The notes under the pieces: model-generated
The model's input: only the letters and a program-made list of their open reading frames with translations
The model's database searches: none
Told to the model about the DNA's origin: nothing
Assembly (NCBI GenBank): GCA_020847775.1
Contig: JADLBI010000251.1
Coordinates: 1-6,866 of the forward strand
Source: Opitutaceae bacterium
GTDB lineage: Bacteria > Verrucomicrobiota > Verrucomicrobiia > Opitutales > Opitutaceae
Length of the DNA: 6,866 bases
Direction: 5' to 3'
Position numbers and translations under genes: made by a program
Part shown: positions 1 through 5,605 of the stretch, piece by piece
How the letters are laid out: each line of letters starts with the position of its first letter
Numbering within the stretch: position 1 is the first letter of the stretch

Positions 1-206
1 ATGATGGCGCGAAACCCCGCACCCTCGACGCAATCGCGCAGCAGCAGGTCGTCCACCGCGAACCACAGCGGGATGGCCGGTGCCTCCGCCCGGATGCGCT
101 CCGCCACCCAGAGCAGCAGCGGCTTGCCCTTTATGCGGTGCAGCAGCTTGCGCGGGAAACGGGTGGATTCGAGCCGGCAGGGAACGATGATCGCGAGTTC
201 GGCCAT
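1..206 (-). CDS. kdsB: 3-deoxy-manno-octulosonate cytidylyltransferase (CMP-Kdo synthetase), N-terminal part
   Basis: The gene reads off the left edge; only the first 68 codons are present. KdsB activates Kdo with CTP to CMP-Kdo in the cytoplasm, before Kdo is added to lipid A. Visible signatures are the nucleotide-binding N-terminus of the family: residues 6-20, with the pattern IIVPCR..STRFP.K (R11, S14, T15, R16, P18, K20), then G27-K28-P29 and the strand plus acidic pair FAVDD (49-53), followed by the helix and G64 of the first Rossmann-like unit. The usual family motif is PAR; here it is PCR (C10). The ATG at 206 gives a start 5 residues before the first beta strand, which is normal for the family. 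No clear ribosome binding site precedes it. The gene is divergent from the HPr gene across a 75-bp gap (207-281) in which I see no convincing promoter. The family call is firm; about 70% of the protein is outside the window. Confidence 0.9.
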   Translation of the reverse strand, partial: MAELAIIVPCRLESTRFPRKLLHRIKGKPLLLWVAERIRAEAPAIPLWFAVDDLLLRDCVEGAGFRAI

Positions 207-281
207 GGGTGCGGTCAGCGTGAGGCTTGGTTTTTAAGTTGCAAGCCGCGCCGGCTTCCGGGAATTTCTTCGGCTTATTTG

Positions 282-590
282 ATGACAGCGATGGAGAAAA
301 GCGACGGCACCACTGCACCACAACAACTTACCAAAGAGTTGGTCGTGCAGAACAAGATGGGCATTCATGCCCGCCCTGCCGCCATGATCGTGCGCGTGAC
401 CAACCGGTTTAAGGCCGATGTCTTCGTCGAAAAGGACGAGGAGCAGGTCAACGGCAAGAGCATCATGGGGCTCATGATGCTGGCCGCCGGCAAGGGCTCG
501 AAGGTCAAGTTTCTCGCGACCGGCGCCGACGCCGAGCAGATGCTCACCGAGATCGAGCAGCTCTTCGCGCGCAAGTTCGACGAGGCTTAA
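282..590 (+). CDS. ptsH: HPr-family phosphocarrier protein
   Basis: This is a 102-residue cytoplasmic HPr. HPr accepts phosphate from enzyme I on a histidine and passes it to EIIA proteins; in organisms with HPr kinase it is also phosphorylated on a serine to signal carbon status. The active-site motif GIHARPAA puts the catalytic His at residue 29, with Arg31 and Pro32 as expected. The regulatory motif NGKSIMGLMMLAAGKG places the kinase-target Ser at residue 60, 31 residues after the His as in Bacillus HPr (His15 and Ser46). The body matches the family length of about 88 residues, with roughly 14 extra polar N-terminal residues. ATG codons at 282 and 291 are both in frame; 291 would remove three residues, and neither has a good Shine-Dalgarno. 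Reading further upstream in frame gives non-family sequence, so an earlier start is unlikely. It is convergent with tatD and divergent from kdsB. Whether it serves sugar transport or only regulation cannot be told here, because no EI or EII gene is in view. Confidence 0.95.
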   Translation: MTAMEKSDGTTAPQQLTKELVVQNKMGIHARPAAMIVRVTNRFKADVFVEKDEEQVNGKSIMGLMMLAAGKGSKVKFLATGADAEQMLTEIEQLFARKFDEA

Positions 591-599
591 ACCGACTGT

Positions 600-727
600 C
601 CACGGGACGCACAGAATATACGGAGGTAGTTCCGCGTATCTGAAGCATCGAGCCCGGCTAGCGTTCAGTTTTCAAACCATACTTTTCCGCTGATGTGCCG
701 GATACATTTCTTCCGTGCATTCCGTGG
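600..727. repeat. Imperfect inverted repeat of CCGTG-type units in the HPr/tatD gap
   Basis: The 143-bp gap between the two convergent genes contains a 17-nt arm at 600-616 (CCACGGGACGCACAGAA) and an opposing arm at 711-727. The reverse complement of the right arm is CCACGGAATGCACGGAA, identical at 14 of 17 positions. The right arm is itself a tandem pair of 9-mers, TTCCGTGCA (711-719) and TTCCGTGGG (720-728). Between the arms is a small bulged hairpin candidate at about 618-639 (ATACGGA against TCCGCGTAT). There is no T tract, so this is not an obvious intrinsic terminator. It may be a degenerate intergenic repeat unit; copy number cannot be judged from this window. Confidence 0.4.
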
Positions 728-733
728 GCCAAA

Positions 734-1585
734 TTATATCCGATAAAACGCCCGCGCGTTGCGCGTGGTGATCTCCGCCAGCCGCGCGTGGTCCACGCCG
801 AAGAGCTCGGCGCAAAAGTCCGCCGTGTGGCGCAGGTAAGCGGGCTCGTTCGGTTTGCCGCGCTGCGGCGCGGGCGTCAGATACGGCGCGTCGGTCTCCA
901 GCATCAACCGCTCGAGCCCCTGCACCCTCGCGGCCTCGCGCACGTTGGCCGCGCTCTTGTAGGTGATGATGCCGGTGAACGATCCCCAGCCGCCGCGCCG
1001 CATGAGCTCGCTGATCTCCGCCGGACCTTCGGTGAAACAGTGGAACACCACCTTCGCCCAATCCATGCCACTCGCATCCACCATGTCGACGCATTCGGCA
1101 AACGCGCCGCGCGAATGCACCACCACCGGGCACGCGAGCGAGCGGGCGAGTTCGAGCTGCGCCGCAAACGCCGCGCGTTGCCACGCGAAGAGTTGCTCCG
1201 CCGCCGCCGCGTCCTTAGGCAGATGAAACCGGTCGAGCCCGCACTCGCCGAGCGCGACCGGGTAGGGCGGGACCGCCGGGCCCGCCGAACGTATACCACC
1301 CGAGGGCGCGTCCAGCGTTCGCGCCCTACCCCAAAACCCGGCCAACTGCGCGACCTCCTGCTCCCACCCCGCATCCACACTGCACGGGTGGAGCCCGGCG
1401 CTGTAACGAATGCGCCGCGGATGCGCCTGCGCGAGGTCGCGATACAGGCCCCAGTCATCCGCCGCCGTGCCAATCGTGACCAGGGTCCCCACGCCCGCGG
1501 CCGCGGCGTGCGCCAGCGTGGCGTCGAGTTCGCCGCGCCGGACGAAGGATTCGAGATGGGTGTGCGTGTCGATCAGGCCGGTCAT
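734..1585 (-). CDS. tatD: TatD-family metal-dependent hydrolase (DNase)
   Basis: This 283-residue protein belongs to the TatD branch of the amidohydrolase superfamily: cytoplasmic TIM-barrel enzymes with two divalent metals that act as 3'-5' exonucleases or DNA-repair nucleases. Metal-ligand motifs are all visible: DTHTH (His8, His10), GECGLD (Glu114), VVVHSR (His157), FHCFTE (His182) and ETDAPYL (Asp232). GLHP at 65-68 and the C-terminal NEPAYLRHTA region with ITTRNARAFY are also typical. The chosen ATG at 1585 overlaps the TGA of the upstream M32 gene by one base (TGATG), implying translational coupling; a GTG one codon earlier is possible. Residues 86-109 are not part of the normal fold pattern: they lie between the helix ending in FW (84-85) and the VALGECG strand, and are encoded exactly by a palindromic element. 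Without them the protein would be 259 residues, the usual TatD size. All ligands are intact, so it may still be active. The exact substrate is unknown. Confidence 0.93.
   Translation of the reverse strand: MTGLIDTHTHLESFVRRGELDATLAHAAAAGVGTLVTIGTAADDWGLYRDLAQAHPRRIRYSAGLHPCSVDAGWEQEVAQLAGFWGRARTLDAPSGGIRSAGPAVPPYPVALGECGLDRFHLPKDAAAAEQLFAWQRAAFAAQLELARSLACPVVVHSRGAFAECVDMVDASGMDWAKVVFHCFTEGPAEISELMRRGGWGSFTGIITYKSAANVREAARVQGLERLMLETDAPYLTPAPQRGKPNEPAYLRHTADFCAELFGVDHARLAEITTRNARAFYRI
1260..1331. repeat. 72-bp palindromic element inserted in frame within tatD
   Basis: The ends are perfect inverted repeats of 10 nt (GGGTAGGGCG at 1260-1269, CGCCCTACCC at 1322-1331). The arms continue inward, 1261-1286 against 1305-1330, pairing at 21 of 26 positions, around an 18-nt centre (1287-1304) that contains GTATAC. 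The length is 72 nt, exactly 24 codons, and the tatD reading frame runs through without a stop. The encoded segment (tatD residues 86-109) is Gly/Pro/Ala/Arg-rich and looks like an exposed loop. The features (short, palindromic, GC-rich, in-frame, between secondary structure elements) resemble in principle the palindromic elements found inside Rickettsia proteins. No second copy was found in this window, so its repetitive nature is inferred. Confidence 0.65.
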
Positions 1586-3084
1586 CACGCGCAGTAAAGC
1601 GGCAGGTAGCGCTCGCGCAAATAGCGCAGCAGCGCCTGGGGCGACAGTTCGCCGCCCGTCACGCGGCGCGAAAGTTCCAGCGCATCGTAACGTTTGCCCA
1701 GCGCGTGCACGTTTTCATGCAACCAGTGCAGCAGGCCGGAGAAATCGCCCCGCGCGAACTCCTCCTCCAGCGCGGGCCGTTGCGCCTTGACCGCATACCA
1801 CAGTTGCGCGGCCAGCATGTTGCCCAGGCAGTAGCTCGGGAAATAGCCGAACGCGCCGTCGCTCCAATGCACGTCCTGCAACACGCCCGCGCGGTCGCTG
1901 TCCGGCGTGAGGCCGAGCAGTTCCCGCGCCGCCGCGTTCCACGCCGCGGGCAGGTCGCGCACGGCCAGCGTCCCGGCGAAGAGCCGCTGCTCGATCTCGA
2001 AACGCAAAATGATGTGCAGGTTGTAGGTCACCTCGTCAGCATCCACGCGGATGAGCGTGGGCTCGACGGCATTGACCGCCAAATACAGTTCATCGGAGGA
2101 CACATCCTGCGTCTGCGCGGCAAACTGCGCGCGAAACCGCGGCTCGAAAAATCGCCAGAACGCCCGGCTGCGGCCGACCTGGTTTTCCCACAACCGGCTT
2201 TGCGATTCATGCACGCCCATGCCCGCGGCCCGGCCCAACGCCGTCGCGTGCTGCGCCAGCGGCAGACCTTGCTCATACAAGCCGTGGCCGGTCTCGTGGA
2301 TCGCGCTAAAAAGCGAATCGAGCGGCTCGTCCGCGTTGAAACGCGTCGTCATGCGGATGTCCGCGCCGTTGCCGGAGCAGAAGGGATGCAGCGACACGTC
2401 GATGCGGCCGCGCCGGTAGTTGAAGCCGAGTTGCTCCGTCACCTCGCGCAGGAAGGCCTGTTGCCCCGCCACCGGAAACCCGCGCAGCAATTCGCGCTTC
2501 GCCTGCACCGGCGATGAGGTGATTTGCCGCACCAAGGGCACGAGCTCCGCCTTCAATTCGGCGAACAAGCGGCTGATGACCGCGGCCGACATGCCGGGGT
2601 CGTGCTTGTCGAGCATGTAGTCGTAGGCGCGGCCGCCCAAGCCGAGATAGGCGGCCTCGCGCTGGGCCAGCTCCAGATTTTTCTCCAGCACCGGCGCATA
2701 GCTGGCGAAGTCGTCCTGGGCCCGCGCCTGGGCCCACGCGTGGTAACCGATGCTGGACTGCGCGGCTTTCTCGCGCACGAAATCCGCCGGGAGCTTTGTC
2801 GCCCGATCATAATCGCGCCGCGCCTCCGCGACCACGACGCGTTGATCCGCGGTCAAACCCGCGTCGGCCGCCTCCAGCCGCGCGAGCCACGCGCCCAGTT
2901 TCGGATCCGTCGCCGCCGCGTGAATCGTCTCGGCCAGCACCGCATGTTGCTCGGCGCGCAGGTCCGCGCTGTCCGGCGGCAGATTCACCTGCTCGTCCCA
3001 ACCCACGAGCTGGGCCACGGTTTCCAAACGATGGATGCGGTTCAATTGGCCGAGCAGCTCGGCATAGGGGGAGTCGTTGGTCAT
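1585..3084 (-). CDS. M32-family metallocarboxypeptidase (carboxypeptidase Taq type)
   Basis: This 499-residue zinc carboxypeptidase of family M32 removes C-terminal amino acids from peptides in the cytoplasm. The zinc-binding HExxH is HETGH at 263-267, and the third ligand is Glu293 in HES (292-294), 30 residues after the first His, the spacing known for the Pyrococcus furiosus enzyme. Other family signatures in order are VGWDEQVNLPP (27-37), HPFCSG (233-238), DIRMTTRFN (242-250), IRVDADEVTYNLHIILRFEIE (345-365) and DVHWSDGAFGYFPSYCLGN (404-422). Length matches the family (about 490-500). ATG at 3084 was chosen over an in-frame GTG five codons upstream because family members start just before this helix. 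No signal peptide is present. It is the first gene of a two-gene unit with tatD (1-base TGATG overlap) and is divergent from the glycoside hydrolase across 96 bp. No broken or missing key residue is seen. Confidence 0.96.
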   Translation of the reverse strand: MTNDSPYAELLGQLNRIHRLETVAQLVGWDEQVNLPPDSADLRAEQHAVLAETIHAAATDPKLGAWLARLEAADAGLTADQRVVVAEARRDYDRATKLPADFVREKAAQSSIGYHAWAQARAQDDFASYAPVLEKNLELAQREAAYLGLGGRAYDYMLDKHDPGMSAAVISRLFAELKAELVPLVRQITSSPVQAKRELLRGFPVAGQQAFLREVTEQLGFNYRRGRIDVSLHPFCSGNGADIRMTTRFNADEPLDSLFSAIHETGHGLYEQGLPLAQHATALGRAAGMGVHESQSRLWENQVGRSRAFWRFFEPRFRAQFAAQTQDVSSDELYLAVNAVEPTLIRVDADEVTYNLHIILRFEIEQRLFAGTLAVRDLPAAWNAAARELLGLTPDSDRAGVLQDVHWSDGAFGYFPSYCLGNMLAAQLWYAVKAQRPALEEEFARGDFSGLLHWLHENVHALGKRYDALELSRRVTGGELSPQALLRYLRERYLPLYCA

Positions 3085-3180
3085 GCCGCGAGTCCACACC
3101 CCCGCGCCGCCAAACGCCAGCGCGCAGGTGCGCGGCCTACTGATTAACCCGCGCGCCGAATTGAGTCGCGTCGCGGGACG

Positions 3181-4680
3181 ATGCCCGCAGAAGCAAGTCC
3201 GCAGATGACGATGCTGCCGTATCTGGAAACCAACGATGCGAGTCTAAACCGGGCCTTCCGCTTGGCGCTGGGCGATCTCGCGGGCAATATTTTCCCGGAC
3301 CAAGCGGGCTTGATGCCGGAGCGTGGGGCGTGTTTTCGCGCCGGGCTGGACTATCCAGAACAGTGGACGCGGGACAACGCGATCAATGTGTGGAATGGCG
3401 CGGGGTTGCTTTATCCGCCGGTCGCGCGGAATTCCCTGCTGGCGGTGCTGGGCCGGGTGGCCGGCGAGCCGCGCATCACCGGTGAATACTGGGACAGCAT
3501 GGTGTGGGCGCAGGGCGCTTGGGCCTACTATCTGTTCACCGGCGACCTAGCATTCCTGCGGCTCGCGGCGGCGGCGGTGCGGAACACGCTGCGGTTTTTG
3601 GAAACAACGGAGTTCGACGAGGCCCGCCATCTGTTCCGCGGCGCGGCCGCCATTCAGGACGGCGTCGCGGCCTTTCCGGATCGTTACGCGGACCACCCCA
3701 GCAGCGGCATCAAGCATTGGGCGCAACACCACCCGACGGAACGCGCCGCCACCGGCGAGGGCCTGCCGATGATGGCCTTGTCCACGAACTGCGTTTATGT
3801 GGCGGCTTATCGCGTGCTGGACCGGATGCAACGCGCCTTGGGCGAACCGGCGACGGACGAATGGACCAACAAAGCCGAGGCGCTAACGGCGGCCGTGCGC
3901 CGGGAATTGTGGGACGAGGCGCGCGGCGTGTTTCGGTTCTTCACCGATCCGTGGGGCGGTTGCGACCGCGTGGAAGGTGTCGGCCACGCGCTGGCCATAC
4001 TGTTCGACGTGGCGACCCCGACGCAACGCGCCGCGCTGTTTCGCAACCAAGTCGTGACGCCAGCGGGTCTGCCCGGCGTGTGGCCCGCCTACGAGCGCTA
4101 CACGCGTTTCTCCGCGGCGGAAGAAAACGCCCTGCCCACGCTGGGTTGGCCGGAAGAGGCGCACTATCCCACTTACGACGCAGGCGCGTTTGGCCGTCAT
4201 TGTGGCGTGGTGTGGCCGCCGCTGCAGGCGTTTTGGGCGGAAGCCGCCGCGCGCCACGGGCGCGCCGATCTGCTCGGGCACGAACTGTTCGCCCTGGCGC
4301 GACATGCGTGCCGCGACGGACATTTTTCAGAAATTTACCACCCATTCACCGGCGGCGAATACGGCGGCTTGCAGGAACACCCCACCGGCGGCGGTATGCG
4401 GCGCTGGGCCTCCTGCGCGCGCCAAACCTGGAGCGCGACCGCCTTTTTGCGCATGGTGCTTTACGGCCTGTGCGGGGCGCGTTTCGCGGAGGACGGTATC
4501 CGCTTCGCGCCCGTATTGCCCGCCGGCGTAACCCGCGCGCGGCTCGGCGGCCTGCGTTATCGCGCGGCGGAACTGGACATCGAGATCACCACCGGGAACA
4601 CAGCACCCACCGCGACGCCTGACGTCGGCTTTGTGCCCGCTGACTCCTTTGGAAAGGTCACCCTAGCGCTGGCGTTGTAA
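3181..4680 (+). CDS. Glycoside hydrolase with an (alpha/alpha)6-type catalytic region (MGH1/GH63-like), substrate unknown
   Basis: This is a 499-residue protein without a signal peptide, so probably cytoplasmic. The sequence has the repeated helical pattern of (alpha/alpha)6 glycosidases. Recognisable stretches are YPEQWTRDNAIN (58-69), ITGEYWDSMVWAQGAWAYYLFTGD (99-122), IQDGVAAFPDR (158-168), the long helix NCVYVAAYRVLDRMQRAL (203-220), GVVWPPLQAFW (342-352), FSEIYHPFTGG (382-392) and QTWSATAFLRMVLYGL (415-430). The tail from about 438 (DGIRFAPVLPAGV, then LRYRAAELDIEI at 458-469) resembles the small C-terminal beta domain of GH65/GH94/MGH1-type enzymes. Conserved acidic candidates for catalysis include Asp65, Asp160 and Glu384, but I cannot assign roles. 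ATG at 3181 has no clear ribosome binding site; in-frame ATGs at 3205 and 3211 would shorten it by 8 or 10 residues. It ends 3 bp before the convergent tetR stop. The glycosidase class is likely; the exact family and linkage are not determined. Confidence 0.8.
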   Translation: MPAEASPQMTMLPYLETNDASLNRAFRLALGDLAGNIFPDQAGLMPERGACFRAGLDYPEQWTRDNAINVWNGAGLLYPPVARNSLLAVLGRVAGEPRITGEYWDSMVWAQGAWAYYLFTGDLAFLRLAAAAVRNTLRFLETTEFDEARHLFRGAAAIQDGVAAFPDRYADHPSSGIKHWAQHHPTERAATGEGLPMMALSTNCVYVAAYRVLDRMQRALGEPATDEWTNKAEALTAAVRRELWDEARGVFRFFTDPWGGCDRVEGVGHALAILFDVATPTQRAALFRNQVVTPAGLPGVWPAYERYTRFSAAEENALPTLGWPEEAHYPTYDAGAFGRHCGVVWPPLQAFWAEAAARHGRADLLGHELFALARHACRDGHFSEIYHPFTGGEYGGLQEHPTGGGMRRWASCARQTWSATAFLRMVLYGLCGARFAEDGIRFAPVLPAGVTRARLGGLRYRAAELDIEITTGNTAPTATPDVGFVPADSFGKVTLALAL

Positions 4681-4683
4681 AAC

Positions 4684-5376
4684 CTAATTTTCCACCGGGC
4701 GACGCGGAGCCGGCAGGCCCAAGGGCAAACAACAATAATACGCGATATGCCAGGCCACTGCATCCAAGTATTCTGGCGTGTAATCCCCGGTCAGCTTCAT
4801 GTCGTAAAGCACCAGCCGCTTGCTCACCACAGTGTATTGCAGCAGGGACCAAAGCAGTTGCTGCATGAACGCCGCCTCATGATCAGACATGTCCGGCTTA
4901 ACCCGTTTAAAAAAGGGCGGCAACGCGGCCTGAACGTCGGCGAAGCACCGCAAAAGCATCTCCAATGCCGCTTCGTTACCCTCCGCCAGCACCCGTAAAT
5001 ACAGGCCCAACAGATTGCACACGCTATCCGGCCCGTGACAGGCATGAAGAAAGGAGCGAATGGATTGGTGAAACGCATCTGCCATCGCTGGGCGGTCCTT
5101 CGGATCCACCACAAACAGCAATGCGAAGTGCTGATTCAGCCGCCCCAGTTCCAACGTGAAATGCTCAATCGTGGCGAGATACAACCCCTCCTTGGACTTA
5201 AAGTGGTAGAGGATGTTACTCAGGCCCACGTCAGCCGCAGCCCCAATATCCCGTAGCCCAGTGCCGTCGAAGCCCTGATCGGCAAACAACTGACCAGCGA
5301 CGCGTAAAATATGATGCCGCGTTTCCTGTCCCTGCGCCAAACGGCTGTCTTGGGTGGAGGAAAGATCATCAGCCAT
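4684..5376 (-). CDS. TetR/AcrR-family transcriptional repressor
   Basis: This 230-residue regulator has a TetR-type N-terminal helix-turn-helix at residues 20-66: TRHHILRVAGQLFADQGF (19-36) is helix 1, T39-R42-I44 starts helix 2, AAADVGLSNILYHFKSKEGL (46-65) is the turn and recognition helix with the hallmark Y57-H58-F59 and K62-E63. The rest is an all-helical ligand or dimer domain; the stretch from about 100 to 205 somewhat recalls the CecR/YbiH (DUF1956) type but this is uncertain. The ATG at 5376 is preceded by AGGGA five bases upstream, one of the few good ribosome binding sites here; a TTG at 5400 would add eight residues and is less likely. It is divergent from the PEP-CTERM gene across a 229-bp AT-rich region containing palindromes, so it probably represses that gene and/or itself. 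GC content is visibly lower than in the genes to the left. The inducer is unknown. Confidence 0.92.
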   Translation of the reverse strand: MADDLSSTQDSRLAQGQETRHHILRVAGQLFADQGFDGTGLRDIGAAADVGLSNILYHFKSKEGLYLATIEHFTLELGRLNQHFALLFVVDPKDRPAMADAFHQSIRSFLHACHGPDSVCNLLGLYLRVLAEGNEAALEMLLRCFADVQAALPPFFKRVKPDMSDHEAAFMQQLLWSLLQYTVVSKRLVLYDMKLTGDYTPEYLDAVAWHIAYYCCLPLGLPAPRRPVEN

Positions 5377-5381
5377 ATTTT

Positions 5382-5386
5382 TCCCT
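5382..5386 (-). promoter_or_regulatory. Ribosome binding site of the tetR-family gene
   Basis: AGGGA on the minus strand, five bases before the ATG at 5376. It decides the start in favour of this ATG over the upstream in-frame TTG at 5400. Confidence 0.55.
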
Positions 5387-5438
5387 GCTGCTAAATCCAA
5401 GGGGCGCAGCGCGCAAAGAAATAATCCATCGTCGTGCG

Positions 5439-5452
5439 ATATGCTAGCGTAT
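5439..5452. promoter_or_regulatory. Near-perfect palindrome over the tetR transcription start region
   Basis: ATATGCTAGCGTAT is palindromic except for one position pair (T/G at 5442 and 5449), centred on GCTAGC. It overlaps the end of the predicted minus-strand -10 box (5451-5456) and the likely start of tetR transcription, where an autoregulatory site could sit. It differs in sequence from the palindrome at 5560-5573, so both need not bind the same protein. Confidence 0.3.
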
Positions 5453-5478
5453 TATTGGAATTAGCTTAATTTTGTCCA
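5451..5478 (-). promoter_or_regulatory. Predicted sigma70-type promoter for the tetR-family gene
   Basis: On the minus strand TGGACA (5478-5473, five of six matches to TTGACA) is followed after 16 nt by AATAAT (5456-5451, five of six to TATAAT). This would start transcription near 5444, giving a leader of about 70 nt. Prediction only; housekeeping promoter rules are assumed to apply in this phylum. Confidence 0.4.
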
Positions 5479-5499
5479 GCCGATAATAAGTCATATAAT
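5472..5499 (+). promoter_or_regulatory. Predicted distal plus-strand promoter for the PEP-CTERM gene
   Basis: TTGTCC (5472-5477, four of six to TTGACA) and a perfect TATAAT (5494-5499) separated by 16 nt. Its -35 box overlaps that of the predicted minus-strand promoter almost completely, making the two promoters back to back. Transcription would begin near 5506, about 100 nt before the ATG at 5606. Confidence 0.35.
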
Positions 5500-5526
5500 A
5501 CTATTATGCAATTACATACAAAATTA

Positions 5527-5556
5527 TTGACGAGAAAATCAGCTCGAGGATACGTT
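5527..5556 (+). promoter_or_regulatory. Possible proximal promoter just upstream of the operator-like palindrome
   Basis: TTGACG (5527-5532, five of six to the -35 consensus) with only a poor -10 (TACGTT at 5551-5556, 18-nt spacing). If used, transcription would start around 5562, inside the palindrome at 5560-5573, the classic position for repressor occlusion. The weak -10 keeps confidence low. Confidence 0.25.
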
Positions 5557-5559
5557 GTT

Positions 5560-5573
5560 TGAACGAACGTTCA
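5560..5573. promoter_or_regulatory. Operator-like perfect palindrome TGAACG-AA-CGTTCA
   Basis: Two perfect 6-nt half sites (TGAACG, CGTTCA) separated by AA. Size and symmetry match operators of TetR-family dimers, and a TetR-family gene is divergently transcribed from the same spacer. It lies 32 nt before the PEP-CTERM start codon and downstream of the promoter-like sequences, so binding would block that gene. Assignment to this regulator is an inference from position and symmetry. Confidence 0.5.
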
Positions 5574-5605
5574 GTTTATATTTAAACAACAAAGCCTTTC
5601 TCGTC

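Noticed and set aside
138..281. N-terminal extension of HPr
   Set aside because: Overlaps the start of divergent kdsB and gives 48 residues with no HPr similarity; starts at 282 or 291 fit the family.
695..1597. Long open frame on the plus strand opposite tatD
   Set aside because: Arg/His-rich shadow of GC-rich codons; the minus strand encodes TatD with all metal ligands.
1705..2517. Long plus-strand open frame opposite the M32 peptidase
   Set aside because: No family pattern, Arg/Gln-rich composition, and fully explained as the antisense of a clear M32 gene.
3085..3180. Hairpin CGCGC-AGGT-GCGCG at 3121-3134 as a regulatory element
   Set aside because: A five-base GC stem is expected by chance at this composition; no promoter or operator could be tied to it.
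3504..4622. 372-codon plus-strand open frame overlapping the glycosidase
   Set aside because: Arg/Gly-rich alternative frame of a GC-rich gene; the glycosidase frame has recognisable motifs throughout.
5555..5605. TTG start for the PEP-CTERM protein
   Set aside because: Would put a charged 17-residue extension before the signal peptide and the operator-like palindrome inside the gene.
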